Below are positions 14,145-23,858 of a stretch of DNA of 64,000 bases, piece after piece (positions within the stretch are counted from its first letter, which is position 1; each line of letters starts with the position of its first letter). This DNA comes from Polyporus tsugae (taxonomy: Eukaryota > Basidiomycota > Agaricomycetes > Polyporales > Polyporaceae), in assembly GCA_024305745.1 (NCBI GenBank), contig JAHRBS010000013.1, positions 186,001 to 250,000 on the forward strand. The letters run 5' to 3'. Position numbers and translations under genes: made by a program. The notes below the pieces were generated by a model. The model was not told the DNA's origin. It was given only the letters and a program-made list of their open reading frames with translations, and searched no databases.

Positions 14145-17100
14145 AGACGTCGTTCTTAAGGATTTCCTTTCCCGAGGACGTCAATGTCGTACTAATCAAC
14201 GGCGACGAAGGAATTGTTCTCGTTGCGACGTGCAAATCAGGGCAAGGTCCTCCTAGATCGAGCACGTTTGAGAAAGGCAGCGCAAAGTGGGGAGATCCTC
14301 GTTGCAAACGTGTACCTTGTACACAGCGGAGAGACTTGTCGTATGGGATGTGCAACGAATGTAATAAGGACAAGTGTTATGCGCCGGATCACTAACAGAT
14401 AACAAGGCGCGCGGACCAGGCGGAGCCCCGCTCACTCAGCGCCGGCGCCCAAGAATCTAGCGGGGGACTTGTCTGCCAGTGCCAGTGTGCCACTAGTACT
14501 AGTGACTCACTCACGTACTTACGGACTCGGAACTCTGACGACCCTTGCGAGAATCACCAGTCACCTCCCCTCTTCGCGTGCTGCGAATTCCACCTCTACC
14601 TCAATCTCACAAATTCCACCTCTACCTCGATCTCACAAATTCCACCTCTACCTCGATCTCACAAATGACGTCGATACTACCTGTTTGATCAAAAATTAAG
14701 CATCGACCTAATACCTACTCAGAGGTGGCTACGTAGAACAGGTCCTTGACAAAACTCGTTACAGACAAGTTGACGCATGGTAGGCGAGTCACGGGGGCTC
14801 TCTCCACTTGAAGCTGCCATCAAGTACCCCAAAAGAGTTAGTCAGCAGACCAAACCTCGTCACATAGTATACGAACTATGGTGCCGTGGTAGACACCAGA
14901 AGGGACCCCAGAATCGAAACGCCATCCTGTAGTCGACATCGTTCACTGCATGAAGGAGAAGCCTCGCGATGTGGTGACTGCAGAGCGCACCATCAGAAGT
15001 GCTGCTCCTCCAAGAGGCAGAGAGAGAGAGAGCGGAGATGTTGACACCTGCGGTCCATCAACTAACATTAATGACTTATCTCCGGTGGTCGGTGAGAGAA
15101 GATGGCGGCTACTAGCTTCGCGCGACGCCCGAGCGGTCGGAAGAGCGCCGTGTGCGCGGGCCCGCTCGATTTTCCATCCGTCCTCGTGTGGGTTCGGGAA
15201 CTTCCGATAACGAGAATACTATTCGTGTGCACCATTTTCTCGAAGAACGGCGAGAGAGAGTAAGTATGGCGCTCGGGCTGGGAAAGATGCAAGTCCGAGC
15301 AGAGCGCTCTATAGCAATCCCTGGCATGTATATGATCAGCTGCAAGTTTTCGCGAAGGGGTGTACGTACGGCGAGTCGTCCGAGATGGCGCGACTTGCAT
15401 CCACGGGTGGTGCGATATGCCATGAGACGATGAGACCGTCCCGGCTGGCCTGCAATGTAGGCAGGTCAGCGGAGAGATAACGCGCGGACAGAGCGAGGTC
15501 CTGCAGGGCACTTACGACCCCTTCTTGTGCTGTTTAGAACTTCGTGTGGCCATTGTGGGCCAGTAGGCTGCCGTTTGTGCCATTTGGTACTTTTTCGATG
15601 GCGATACGTAGTACGGGCACCTTCCGAGCCGTCAGTCGTCAATTGTCCAGACGATTGCACAACGCTCCCCCATCATCCGTGGGTTGCCGCCCCTGGAAGT
15701 TATCGCTCCCAGCGTCTTGCGCCGCGGCTGCTATCGGAGATTATGTACGTACGTACTGAAAGAAGTCTGGCAGCGCGACAGGGGCGGGAAGCTGGTGGCC
15801 GATCTCGGCGTTCTCTTGCCTGAGACATCTAGTCAGTACGTGAAGATAAGTTACGCGATAACGGCATTGCAAGGGAGAAGCGCGAGTGAACGGGAAGCGG
15901 GCTTACCCGTGAACGTCATCCGGGCTGCTCCAGGCTACAATAGTACGGCGTTTTGTAGTGTCGACACCGACTGTGCAGAATACAGCCGAACTAGGCTGTC
16001 CCGCCACAGAGCGGGTATCAAAGTCAGATTCCCCTACGCGATTGCAATCTTCGCGCAGATGAACGCAATCTGGTTGCGATCTACATACATAGTCCACCTG
16101 CTTGCCCTGGGGGCAAGACAGGACGCGGCCAGAGGGAGCGGTGCGACTCCGATAAGGAGAGAAGCGAGTCTCGGATACGGGGGGACTCGGAAGCGGTGAT
16201 GAGGATACAGAGACGCACGAGAATGTTCGCCTCGAGAGACATTCGGCGACGAAGGCGTCTCAGACGCCTTCCTTGCGCGCCATGAAGCGGCATTGAGAAC
16301 CATGGAGGTTCTCGCAATAGTCTCCACACCAGTGGGACAGCATCCAGCGATTGGTCGTCACTGAGCCGGGTGTCAGCGAGACGTAACTGTTGCGTAAGAG
16401 AAGCGCACCAACTGCGACGGTCTGCTCCTTGAACACGAGCCTAGACGTGATCCCGCGCGATGAAGGTAACATGTGGTCCGTACGACGTGCTCAAAGTCGG
16501 AGCGAAGTTGCTCGCGTTGCAAACATGCCACGGCGAGCGGATAATATTAATCCTACAGCGCAGCGGACTCGGCGGGCACCGGATATTAAATGTGGAAAAC
16601 GAAAACGAACGTACTGCATGAAACTATCGCATAAGAACCGCTGCGACAGAGTTCTAAGCAGCTATGGGCCACCGGCACCAAGGGCTTCAAAGTGGCCTAC
16701 ACTGCCGCCGTGAGGCGGGACCTGGACGTCCTGGAATCCCGTCGATTGAGTTCCAGTGGATGATGTGCCCACAGAGAAGACTACAGACTACCCACCTTAT
16801 CAGGTTGGCCAAGAGTAAATGTGCATGTAAGCCTACCATTCATAAGGTTGACGACGCGACCTTGCCTCCTGTCCATTGATCGAGCAGCAAGTGCCAGCCT
16901 GCAGCTTGAAAGAGCTTCAGGCTGACGAGGAGCCTAGGCACTGAACATTTTTCCATTGATAATATGATCGACTACCTACCCACTAAGGGTGTATAACCGT
17001 CGGGCCTGCATCCTTGGGATAAGGGCGGAGGAGCAACTTGAAGGGGCTACATAAGGCAAGAGACGACGTGGGCCAGACTCAAGGCTCATCATCACGCCCT

Positions 17101-17433
17101 GCCAGCGATATCGGAGCTACGAGGGCCGGCCACCGAACATAGTCGTCAACAACGATGAGCGAGTCCATTGGCGACGCGACGCGTTGCAAGTGCTGTGTGT
17201 ACCCCTGGTGTACCCAGAACAGTCTCGAGGAATATAAGCAAGGCGCCTCGAAGCCCGCCGGGAGATGTCACAGCTTGGTCCTTTGCCGCACTTTACAGTA
17301 GCAATACCATACGAAGACGCCATGAGTTTCAGGTTCGACAATAATATGGTGGAGAAACTCGGCTCCCTCCCACAATATGTATGCAGCGTGCACCACGCAC
17401 CCTCGTTTTCCCTCGAGCCGCCCCCCGGCGTAC
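14145..17433. other. Gene-poor region, 3.3 kb
   Basis: Holds the promoter side of the FMN-binding gene, a 26-base tandem repeat (separate entry), a short AG run near 15020-15033 and otherwise no supportable gene. The downstream end adjoins the phosphatase relic; the missing C-terminal exons of that gene were sought here without success. A frame at 16260-16472 (minus) with a Cys-rich end (CGDYCENLHGSQCRF) is not assignable. Confidence 0.4.
14586..14663. repeat. 26-base tandem repeat, three copies
   Basis: Three head-to-tail copies of a 26-base unit beginning AATTCCACCTCTACCTC. The first copy differs from the others at one position (CAATCT against CGATCT). Non-coding minisatellite with no visible function. 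Confidence 0.85.
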
Positions 17434-18935
17434 CGTGAGCCGCGCGAGGAGCTCGTTCACGTATCTGTTCATGGGATCAAATGCGAATGCATGAGCACGC
17501 GACGATCAAAAGGTGTATTGCTGGCGGCTCGCAGCGGTGAAGCCTGTCGGGGAGGATGAACACGTGAGATATATGTGCACGAATAGCACCCTTCGGGACC
17601 TACGCTCCAGTTCCCTGCCGAGTCTACTACTCGCGGCGTGCTCGATGCGCGAACGAACGGAATGTTGTGGTCATTCACGAGATGGTGGTGCCGATTGAAC
17701 GCGAGCTGCCCCGACTCGAACGTCCTGCCCACGAATAAAGGATATGAGGACGAGACACGCCGGAGGCAGCAGGGTGGCACGCACTGCGCGGCGCCGAACG
17801 GCGTTAGGTCGTCCGAACCGAGGTTGTACTTGTAGTGCTTGAAGAACTCGAGGCGCTTGTCCTTGAACGTCTTCGCGGACCCGAGGCGTTCGACTGCGCG
17901 AACGTACTGTACTGCTGACCTTCTTTCGACAGGTGAGTTTCGCGCTGAATATACCATGGAATGAAGACTCATTTACTTACAGTCTGCACCTGAACAGCTT
18001 GACGTCTTGTTGTCGGATGTTTTGTTTGTCGGAAGATGTGTATGCGTTTGTTGGAAGATGAGGTACTATTGTACCAATGCGGTGGAGTGCTCCGCCGCCA
18101 ACCGTGCGCGCGAAATGCCAGTCTCCCTGCGTTCCCGATAAACGTAAATCAATCTGGGCATATGGAGCGAGGGAGTGGCGGACGACGAGATGAAGGTAGA
18201 TTCAGACTCAGAGCAACGCAGGGGCGGACTGGGCGAGATGTGTTCCAGAACCGTGCGTAGAACGCGCCAATTTCGGTCCCAATTCATGATCCTCGGGTTG
18301 CGGCACAGCCCATACGACAGGCGTGTTTGTGCCAGCCACCGGCACGAAACGCGCGTCTTGTACTGCATGTCCTCTTCATGCTCCGACCCCGTCACGCTCA
18401 TCGCGCTTTCCCCACATGGCAGCAAGAGCGAGACCGGACTTGAGTTGAAGCTCACCTGAGTGACATTACACCCCGCCAGCGGGCCCACGTACTTCTCTAA
18501 AGCACGGTACGGTACCGGTGCGTACTGGCCCCACTTCGTCTGGATCCCCTCCGGCACGTCCAGCTTCGGCGCACGCAAGATCCCCTCTCCCTCGAACTCC
18601 GAGGCGAAGGCCGCCCGAGAACCCGAATCCTGGCTCTCGCTGTCGCCCTTGCCGCCGCCGCCGCCGAGCCAGGGTATGCCGTCGAAGCCATGTTCGAGGT
18701 ACCAGGGCCACGTCCAGACGAGGTATGCGCCGAAGACGAGGAGGGTGACCGTCGTGCGGGTGCAGCCGTTCGTCACGCACGAGCGGCTGCGGCTCCTCGC
18801 GGTCGCGTTAGGATTGTCGACGTTGTGATCGCCGGATCCTTGGGGGAGAAGAGGTGTATTTGAGTTCGAGGAGGTGCCCGAGTGCGCGGCGGCGATCGGG
18901 AGTGGGGGAAGGGATTTGCTTGACGAGCGGGGCAT
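17434..18935 (-). pseudogene. Histidine acid phosphatase (phytase-like) relic
   Basis: From the ATG at 18935 (MPRSSSKSLPPLP) the frame encodes a short cytosolic stretch, a transmembrane segment (TVTLLVFGAYLVWTWPWYL) and the pre-catalytic phytase block WGQYAPVPYRALEKYVG, ending GCNVTQ at a good GTGAGC donor. The next recognisable exon (from 17906) is much further into the fold: TFKDKRLEFFKHYKYNLG, DLTPFGAAQ, then ESGQLAFNRHHHLVND and IPFVRASSTPRVVDSAGNW. It continues GFTAASRQQYTF and meets an in-frame stop. A later exon (17464-17434, YVNELLARLT) matches the C-terminal half. The RHGxRxP catalytic exon that should follow CNVTQ is absent, about 100 residues before YVNELLARLT are missing, and no HD block was found. 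It therefore cannot be a working phosphatase, although most splice sites survive. Confidence 0.75.
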
Positions 18936-19329
18936 CGACGTTGTGTAGGGAGGAGATGGAGAGTGCACATGCGGGGGATGTGCGCGAGGAGGTACTTGTC
19001 GTCAGTGGGCACGCTTCAAGAACGGACTGGGGTGTGGTTTGGAGCGCGAATCGGAGAGGATAAGATGATGCTACCGTGCTTGGCGCTTGATACTGGGGAG
19101 GATTAGCTTTGGCGAGCGAGGGAAGGACTGAGATACTCTGCAGCATCTCGAGGGTTCTTGTAAGGTGGACATGGTGTCATGTGAAGGGTAAGGAAATGCA
19201 TACAACGAAACGTACAGTGTAGGCTATGGCACTGATACATGGCAAAAGACGAAGGGTAGACATATAGAGGGGATAATATGCGGGTATAGAAGAACGAATA
19301 GGGGATCGACGGGGGACTTATCGGCAAGA
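18936..19329. other. Spacer upstream of the phosphatase relic
   Basis: About 390 bases between the relic's start and the stop of the next gene on the same strand. It should hold the old promoter of the relic and the 3' UTR of its neighbour. Nothing further seen. Confidence 0.4.
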
Positions 19330-19988
19330 CTACAGCGCAACAGCACTGGTCGAAGGCGCACACGGATCAAAAGGAACGGTCCGCGTCGACGGAGTCCTCT
19401 TCCTGGACTGCTTCTTCGTCTTGCCTAAAGATTGCAAGCGCGATAATCATAATCAACGGTGCGGAAGAGCAAAGAGGAAGACTGGGACTCACGACGGCGG
19501 CGTAGATGGACCGGCTCTGCCATCTGATCTCCCTCTTCAGCCTCCGACGCCGACATAGGCAGGCGGTCGCGCACGGACGACAGGCTTGCGCACGACATGC
19601 AAAAGCAGCTCTGACACTCGCCCTCCGCCGTCGCCCGCAACACCGCTTGTTGGTATTCCCACCGCAGCTGAGCGACCTCTGCCGAGTACCTCTTCGCCGT
19701 GCCCCTTCCCGCCACTGACGCCGCCCCTGTCTTTGTGGCCTCTGCGGGAACCTTGTTCGTCGGATTCTTTGTCTTTGCTGGGGGCGCAGGCATGGGGTAC
19801 TTGTCCATGACACGCTCGAATGTGACTAGTGCGGCGCGCGCGATGGCGTCGTCCGTTTCGAAGCGATCGTCGTTGTAGGAGCTCGGGGAGATAATGGTCT
19901 GGAGGTAGGCGGAGAAGACGTTGGGGACGTTGAGCTGCTGGCCGCGCTCGATCACATTTGCGATTGCGGAGTCGATGTTGGAATGCAT
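19330..19988 (-). CDS. Hypothetical protein, basic C-terminus (196 aa)
   Basis: Two exons, 19988-19493 and 19424-19330, joined at GTGAGT and TTTAG with frame kept, give 196 residues. It begins MHSNIDSAIANVIERG and has a helical N-terminal half (NVFSAYLQTIISPSSYNDD, AIARAALVTFERVMDKYP), then an Ala/Thr/Lys-rich linker, a small Cys cluster (CQSCFCMSC) and a basic end (RKTKKQSRKRTPSTRT, finishing STSAVAL). I do not recognise the family. The basic tail could be a nuclear-localisation or nucleic-acid-binding segment. The ATG at 19988 is chosen because it is the first true ATG in frame and lies about 110 bases downstream of a TATAAA box. Confidence 0.65.
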
Positions 19989-20098
19989 CGTCTTCAGAGA
20001 TGGTGATGTGTGGATACGGATGCAAGTAAAGGTGGTGCAGAGCACGTCGAGAGATGGGAAGAGGAGGAGTGCGGCGTGAGATAAAGATCGAAGGAGAA

Positions 20099-20104
20099 TT
20101 TATA
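20099..20104 (-). promoter_or_regulatory. TATA box (TATAAA) of the hypothetical gene
   Basis: TATAAA on the minus strand, about 111 bases upstream of the ATG at 19988. A plausible core promoter by sequence and distance. Confidence 0.5.
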
Positions 20105-20639
20105 GTGGGAGAGCGGGACAAAGACGAGGGGTCACCAGAATTCTTGCGTGTGGCGAGCGGGAGACAAAGAGTCTGGTCAAAGCGCCACGAGGCGGCAGAC
20201 TTTCCCTTGAGCGGGCAGTTTCCCTAGAGCGGCCGGTTTCCCTGCAAGGGGCAAAGCAACCAGATTGCCTCGCTATACCCATCCAGAAGCTACCAATGGC
20301 GGGCGATAGCTTGGACGCGTTGGGGGCTTTACCGCATCTGGGGGTGTGAAGGAAGGGTGGGTAATCTAGTGGCCATTGCAGTCTGCAGACACGAGAACGT
20401 CGCCAGGTCCAAGCTAGTCCAGCGCAAAATCATATGGAACTCAACAGAAGCATCCCTGGCCACCGAATATGTCGAAAACAGTGACTGTGTCCATCCCTAA
20501 GCGTGCACGAAAGGGCAAAGCGTGGTCGAAGTCGAGCAGTGGCCGTCCGAATCATCCACGTCGACGGCGTGGTGCTGGAGTACATCGGTCCGACCTCCGC
20601 CGAGCAGACGGGCTCGGACAGACCCGGTCACATGCGTCA

Positions 20640-20960
20640 CACACCTCCTTGCCTCTGGGCGTGACGGGGTCTCCTTTGCTCTCCAACGTCCAGGTCAAAT
20701 TGGCTCGCTGATCGCTCTCTCCCTCGCTCGCGGCGCCTCATTCCCCTGGTAGAGCGACTTTCCCTGGGGTTCACGTCGTCTGTCCAGGCGATCTGAGTTA
20801 CGACACGTCTGGGATTGCAGCAAGGACGGGTTGAGATCAAGGGAAGACACGTCTCGTCATTGGCAGGTTTCGAATGCTTGTGGCCAGGGCTCCTGTACTT
20901 CGTATATAGCTTGCCAACGCATATCGTGGGTGTCTGTTGTTTCCATGATCTGCCCTCCAC
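20640..20960 (+). repeat. Dispersed direct repeat, copy A
   Basis: Resembles 23275-23575 in the same orientation. Shared landmarks in order are CAACGTCCAGGTC followed by AATTGGCTC, then CATTCCCCT, GTAGA with CGACTTT, AAGGACGGGTTG, and CGCATAT near the end. The copies are clearly diverged, with several indels. The pair brackets the FAD monooxygenase gene. No coding potential or terminal inverted repeats seen. Confidence 0.7.
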
Positions 20961-21649
20961 CTGTATTCCTTCGGATTACCATGATCCAAAGCTTGCGACG
21001 GCCGACAAGGGTGTACTCAAGTACGAGTACTCATCGATCGTCACCGTAGTGTAAGCCTCGAAAACTCCATCCCTGTGGCATGCGAAGCTTCCCTACCCCC
21101 TCGTCACTCTCACGTCCGAACGTCATAGGCTTCCGACCAACGTCGTCTGTCCAAGTAGAGCGAGGCGTCCATGTCCGGATCCCTCCCCGATGAACTCGCC
21201 TCTTCACGGACGAACGCCACGACTTTGCGCCAAAATTCGCTTCAAGCTTTTGCTTTAGTAGGCAAGCTGGCTCCCGGATCTATTCAAGGGCTTCAACGGG
21301 CACGAAGTGAAATGTGGGTCCGATAACCTTGCTGGGAACATGCTTACGAAACGTCGACAGGACTCGGAGAGGGACGAGGACGTTCTCCTCATCCTCAAGC
21401 CTGAGATCACCCCCAGATAGCGACAGCGTCCAGATGTGAAACATACTTCCGCGTTCGGTCGAGCGGGTCCATATCGTGACTACTCTGCGCTCTTCCAGTT
21501 GCGCTCATACGCCGCCACCTCAAATTTAGTGTGGTATACGGATACGGATAGCCACCCGCGCTTCATATCACACCTGTGACGAACCTCCCGAGAGGCGTGG
21601 AAGCCAAGTACTTACCCCAGCCATTTCACTTCGATACATCCCGCCTGAC

Positions 21650-22978
21650 CTATCGCACCCGCACACAGCCGCAAGCTCGCGCAAACCAAATATATTCTCC
21701 CCGCGCACCACACAAGATATCGCCATGGCTGGCACTCCCACGAAAGCCGCTCATCCCTCCCGCTCCTCCAGCCGCGAGCTCCCCGAACCGCTTGATCGCG
21801 GCCTGCGGCGTGTCGGGCCCGACGCACACCGCCAAGGTCCTGTTCGCCTTGGCGGACACCCGGGCCGCCATCGCGCACGTATTCTCTTCAAACGCCGCCA
21901 CGGCCTCAGCGACGGCGTCCGCCTCCCCAACTTTCCCCTTCTCCTGCAGGCTCGCGAGGGCGAGGGCGAGCTCGAGCCCGTCGAGCAGCGCGAGGTTCGC
22001 GCCGGCGCCGGCGAAGGGGCTCATGGGGTGCGCGGCGTCGCCGATGAGCGTCACCCCAGGGACGTGCGTCCACGCGTGCCCGACAGGCAGGGACCATAAC
22101 GCGCGAGGATAGATGGCGCCCTCGTCGCAGTATTCGATGAGGTTGAGCATCCACTCTGGCCAGCCGGCGAAGTGCTCCTTCAGGACGGCCTTCGCCGCAA
22201 TGGGGTCGGAGGGGATCGTCCTGGCCAGGACTCGGCCGCGCGGAGCCAGGCCTGTGTGCGGAGGCCGCCGTCCCCGTTGATTCGTGCCCCGAGCATGTGT
22301 AAGTCCTGCATGGCCATCATGCCACCTTTGCCGACGTTTGCGATCGTCTCTGCGAGCGCGGGGAGTTTCGTGGTCTCGGGCGCGAGCGAGATTTCGGCGC
22401 CGGTGACCCCGAGGAACATCGGGATGGCAGGGGAAACGAGGGGGCGGACACGCGAGTTTGCGCCGTCGGCACCGACGAGGAGGTCGCAGGTGGTGGTGAG
22501 GCCGTTGGCGAACGTGAGTTCGTGCTGGCTATTGCCGAGAGCACGCACAGAGGACAAGGCGTGGGCCCACTGGATGAGATGCGGGGGGACGGCATCAAGG
22601 AGGAGCTTGTGAAGGACGGTGCGGTCAATCTCGGCGCGGACGTCCTCCCGGCCCCGTGGGGGGGCCACCATGTTCGCCCTCGGCGCCGATCTTGAGGTGA
22701 AGCTTACCGGCGCCGTCGCAGATCCTCATCTCCTCGCCTTCCGGACGAGAGTTTTGATCAAATTCGTCTTGAAGGCCGTTCTCGCGCAGGGCGCGCTGTC
22801 CGCTCTTCCACCCGAGATCGAGAGAGCCGCCGAGATGCGCACGAGCGTTGAGGCCGGTGTCGCGTTCGTAGAGTGTCGCTGGGACGCCGCGGCGATGGAG
22901 GGTCAAGAGGAGAGCAAGGCCGCCGATGCCGCCGCCGATGATGGCAATCCGTGGCTGGGTAGAGAAATCGGAGGACAT
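21650..22978 (-). CDS. FAD-dependent monooxygenase (TetX / salicylate hydroxylase-like), frameshifted
   Basis: Starts at ATG 22978 with the Rossmann dinucleotide-binding motif IAIIGGGIGGLALLLTLHRRG, then LYERD. The middle contains the family's RAEIDRTVLHKLLLDAVP and the DG-type motif LLVGADGANSRVR. The C-terminal half has PGVTLIGDAAHPMSPFAGAG, which binds FAD ribityl and pyrophosphate. These motifs define class A flavoprotein monooxygenases using FAD and NAD(P)H. Two frame changes interrupt it: one at a run of seven G (plus strand) at 22658-22664 and one near 22215-22250, after AWLRAAESW and before TIPSDPIAAKAVLKEH. Either the gene is recently dead or the assembly has errors; the preserved motifs and TATA box favour recent or artefactual damage. 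The extreme C-terminus is uncertain. Confidence 0.72.
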
Positions 22979-23102
22979 TGAGACGAGATCGACTGTGAAG
23001 TTCGTAAGGGCTGGTGTTGGTTTTTTGGATTGAGATGAAGGATGTAAGTGCTCACCGGATGGAGATCAGTGGGGATTGTTGCCAGTACCAACGATGGCAG
23101 CC

Positions 23103-23109
23103 TTATATA
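23103..23109 (-). promoter_or_regulatory. TATA box (TATATAA) of the FAD monooxygenase
   Basis: TATATAAGG on the minus strand, about 125 bases upstream of the ATG at 22978, in a normal position for a core promoter. Confidence 0.55.
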
Positions 23110-23274
23110 TGCGCCTGCGCCATCGACCGCGCGGGGGCTAGACTTATGGCATGGCTGGCACCGGTACATACTTACAAGCTTCTAATATCCAACCCTCTCA
23201 GCGTTGTTGCTAAGTTATTGCACACGTTGCATATCCATGCCAGGCAGCCGCGTCACAAGTTGTCCCTCCCGTGC

Positions 23275-23575
23275 TGTCGGATAAGTCCGGTCACGCTCGT
23301 CAGACGCCCAACTGGTTTCCTCTGGCATCTGCAACGTCCAGGTCGAATTGGCTCACTCCTCCTCTCCCCATTCCCCTAGTAGAACGACTTTTTCTCGCTT
23401 CCACGTCGAGGACTGTAACAAGGACGGGTTGTGGAAGACACTTCGTTCACCTGGGGGTCTTGCCAGTGCGTTGGTGGAGCCTGGAGGTCCTAGGTATGCC
23501 TACATAGCGCATATAGCCTGCCAATACATCTTGTGAGTGCTAGCCTGGTATTCTTATGTTCCCCTCAAATTCTCT
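23275..23575 (+). repeat. Dispersed direct repeat, copy B
   Basis: Partner of copy A at 20640-20960 (same orientation, same order of conserved words). It lies between the divergent starts of the FAD monooxygenase (22978) and beta-mannosidase (23859), so it may now be part of their upstream regions. Confidence 0.7.
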
Positions 23576-23858
23576 GGAGTCCACGGCGGTCATATGCATA
23601 TGCAAGGCATTCAAGGCTTCATGCGATTCCAAAACACTCCTTGGCGCGCCTGTGTGCGGTCCGACCATGCCGTCGGCAAGGTCCCATGTCCATCGCATTG
23701 GTCACGGTGAGCAAGAGAGCATCATCAAGAAACGAGGAAATGAGCAAGGGAGGCCAGGGAGGGACACCTTTTCCGACCTCGGGATTCAGTCTTGACCCCC
23801 GGCTTACTGTCAAACTTTGAAGAGTTCCTTCGACTGTAGGGCTCAATCTGTTCCACTC

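Larger units (their letters stand above)
19989..21649. other. Intergenic region with one dispersed repeat copy
   Basis: Contains the promoter of the gene ending at 19330 and the repeat copy at 20640-20960. The frame near 20510-20620 reads AVAVRIIHVDGVVLEYIG on the plus strand, protein-like but with no partner exons; left unassigned. Confidence 0.4.

Noticed and set aside
16260..16472. Possible C-terminal exon of the phosphatase relic (Cys-rich minus-strand frame)
   Set aside because: It lacks the HD block and the conserved C-terminal phytase lines, so it cannot be linked to the relic.
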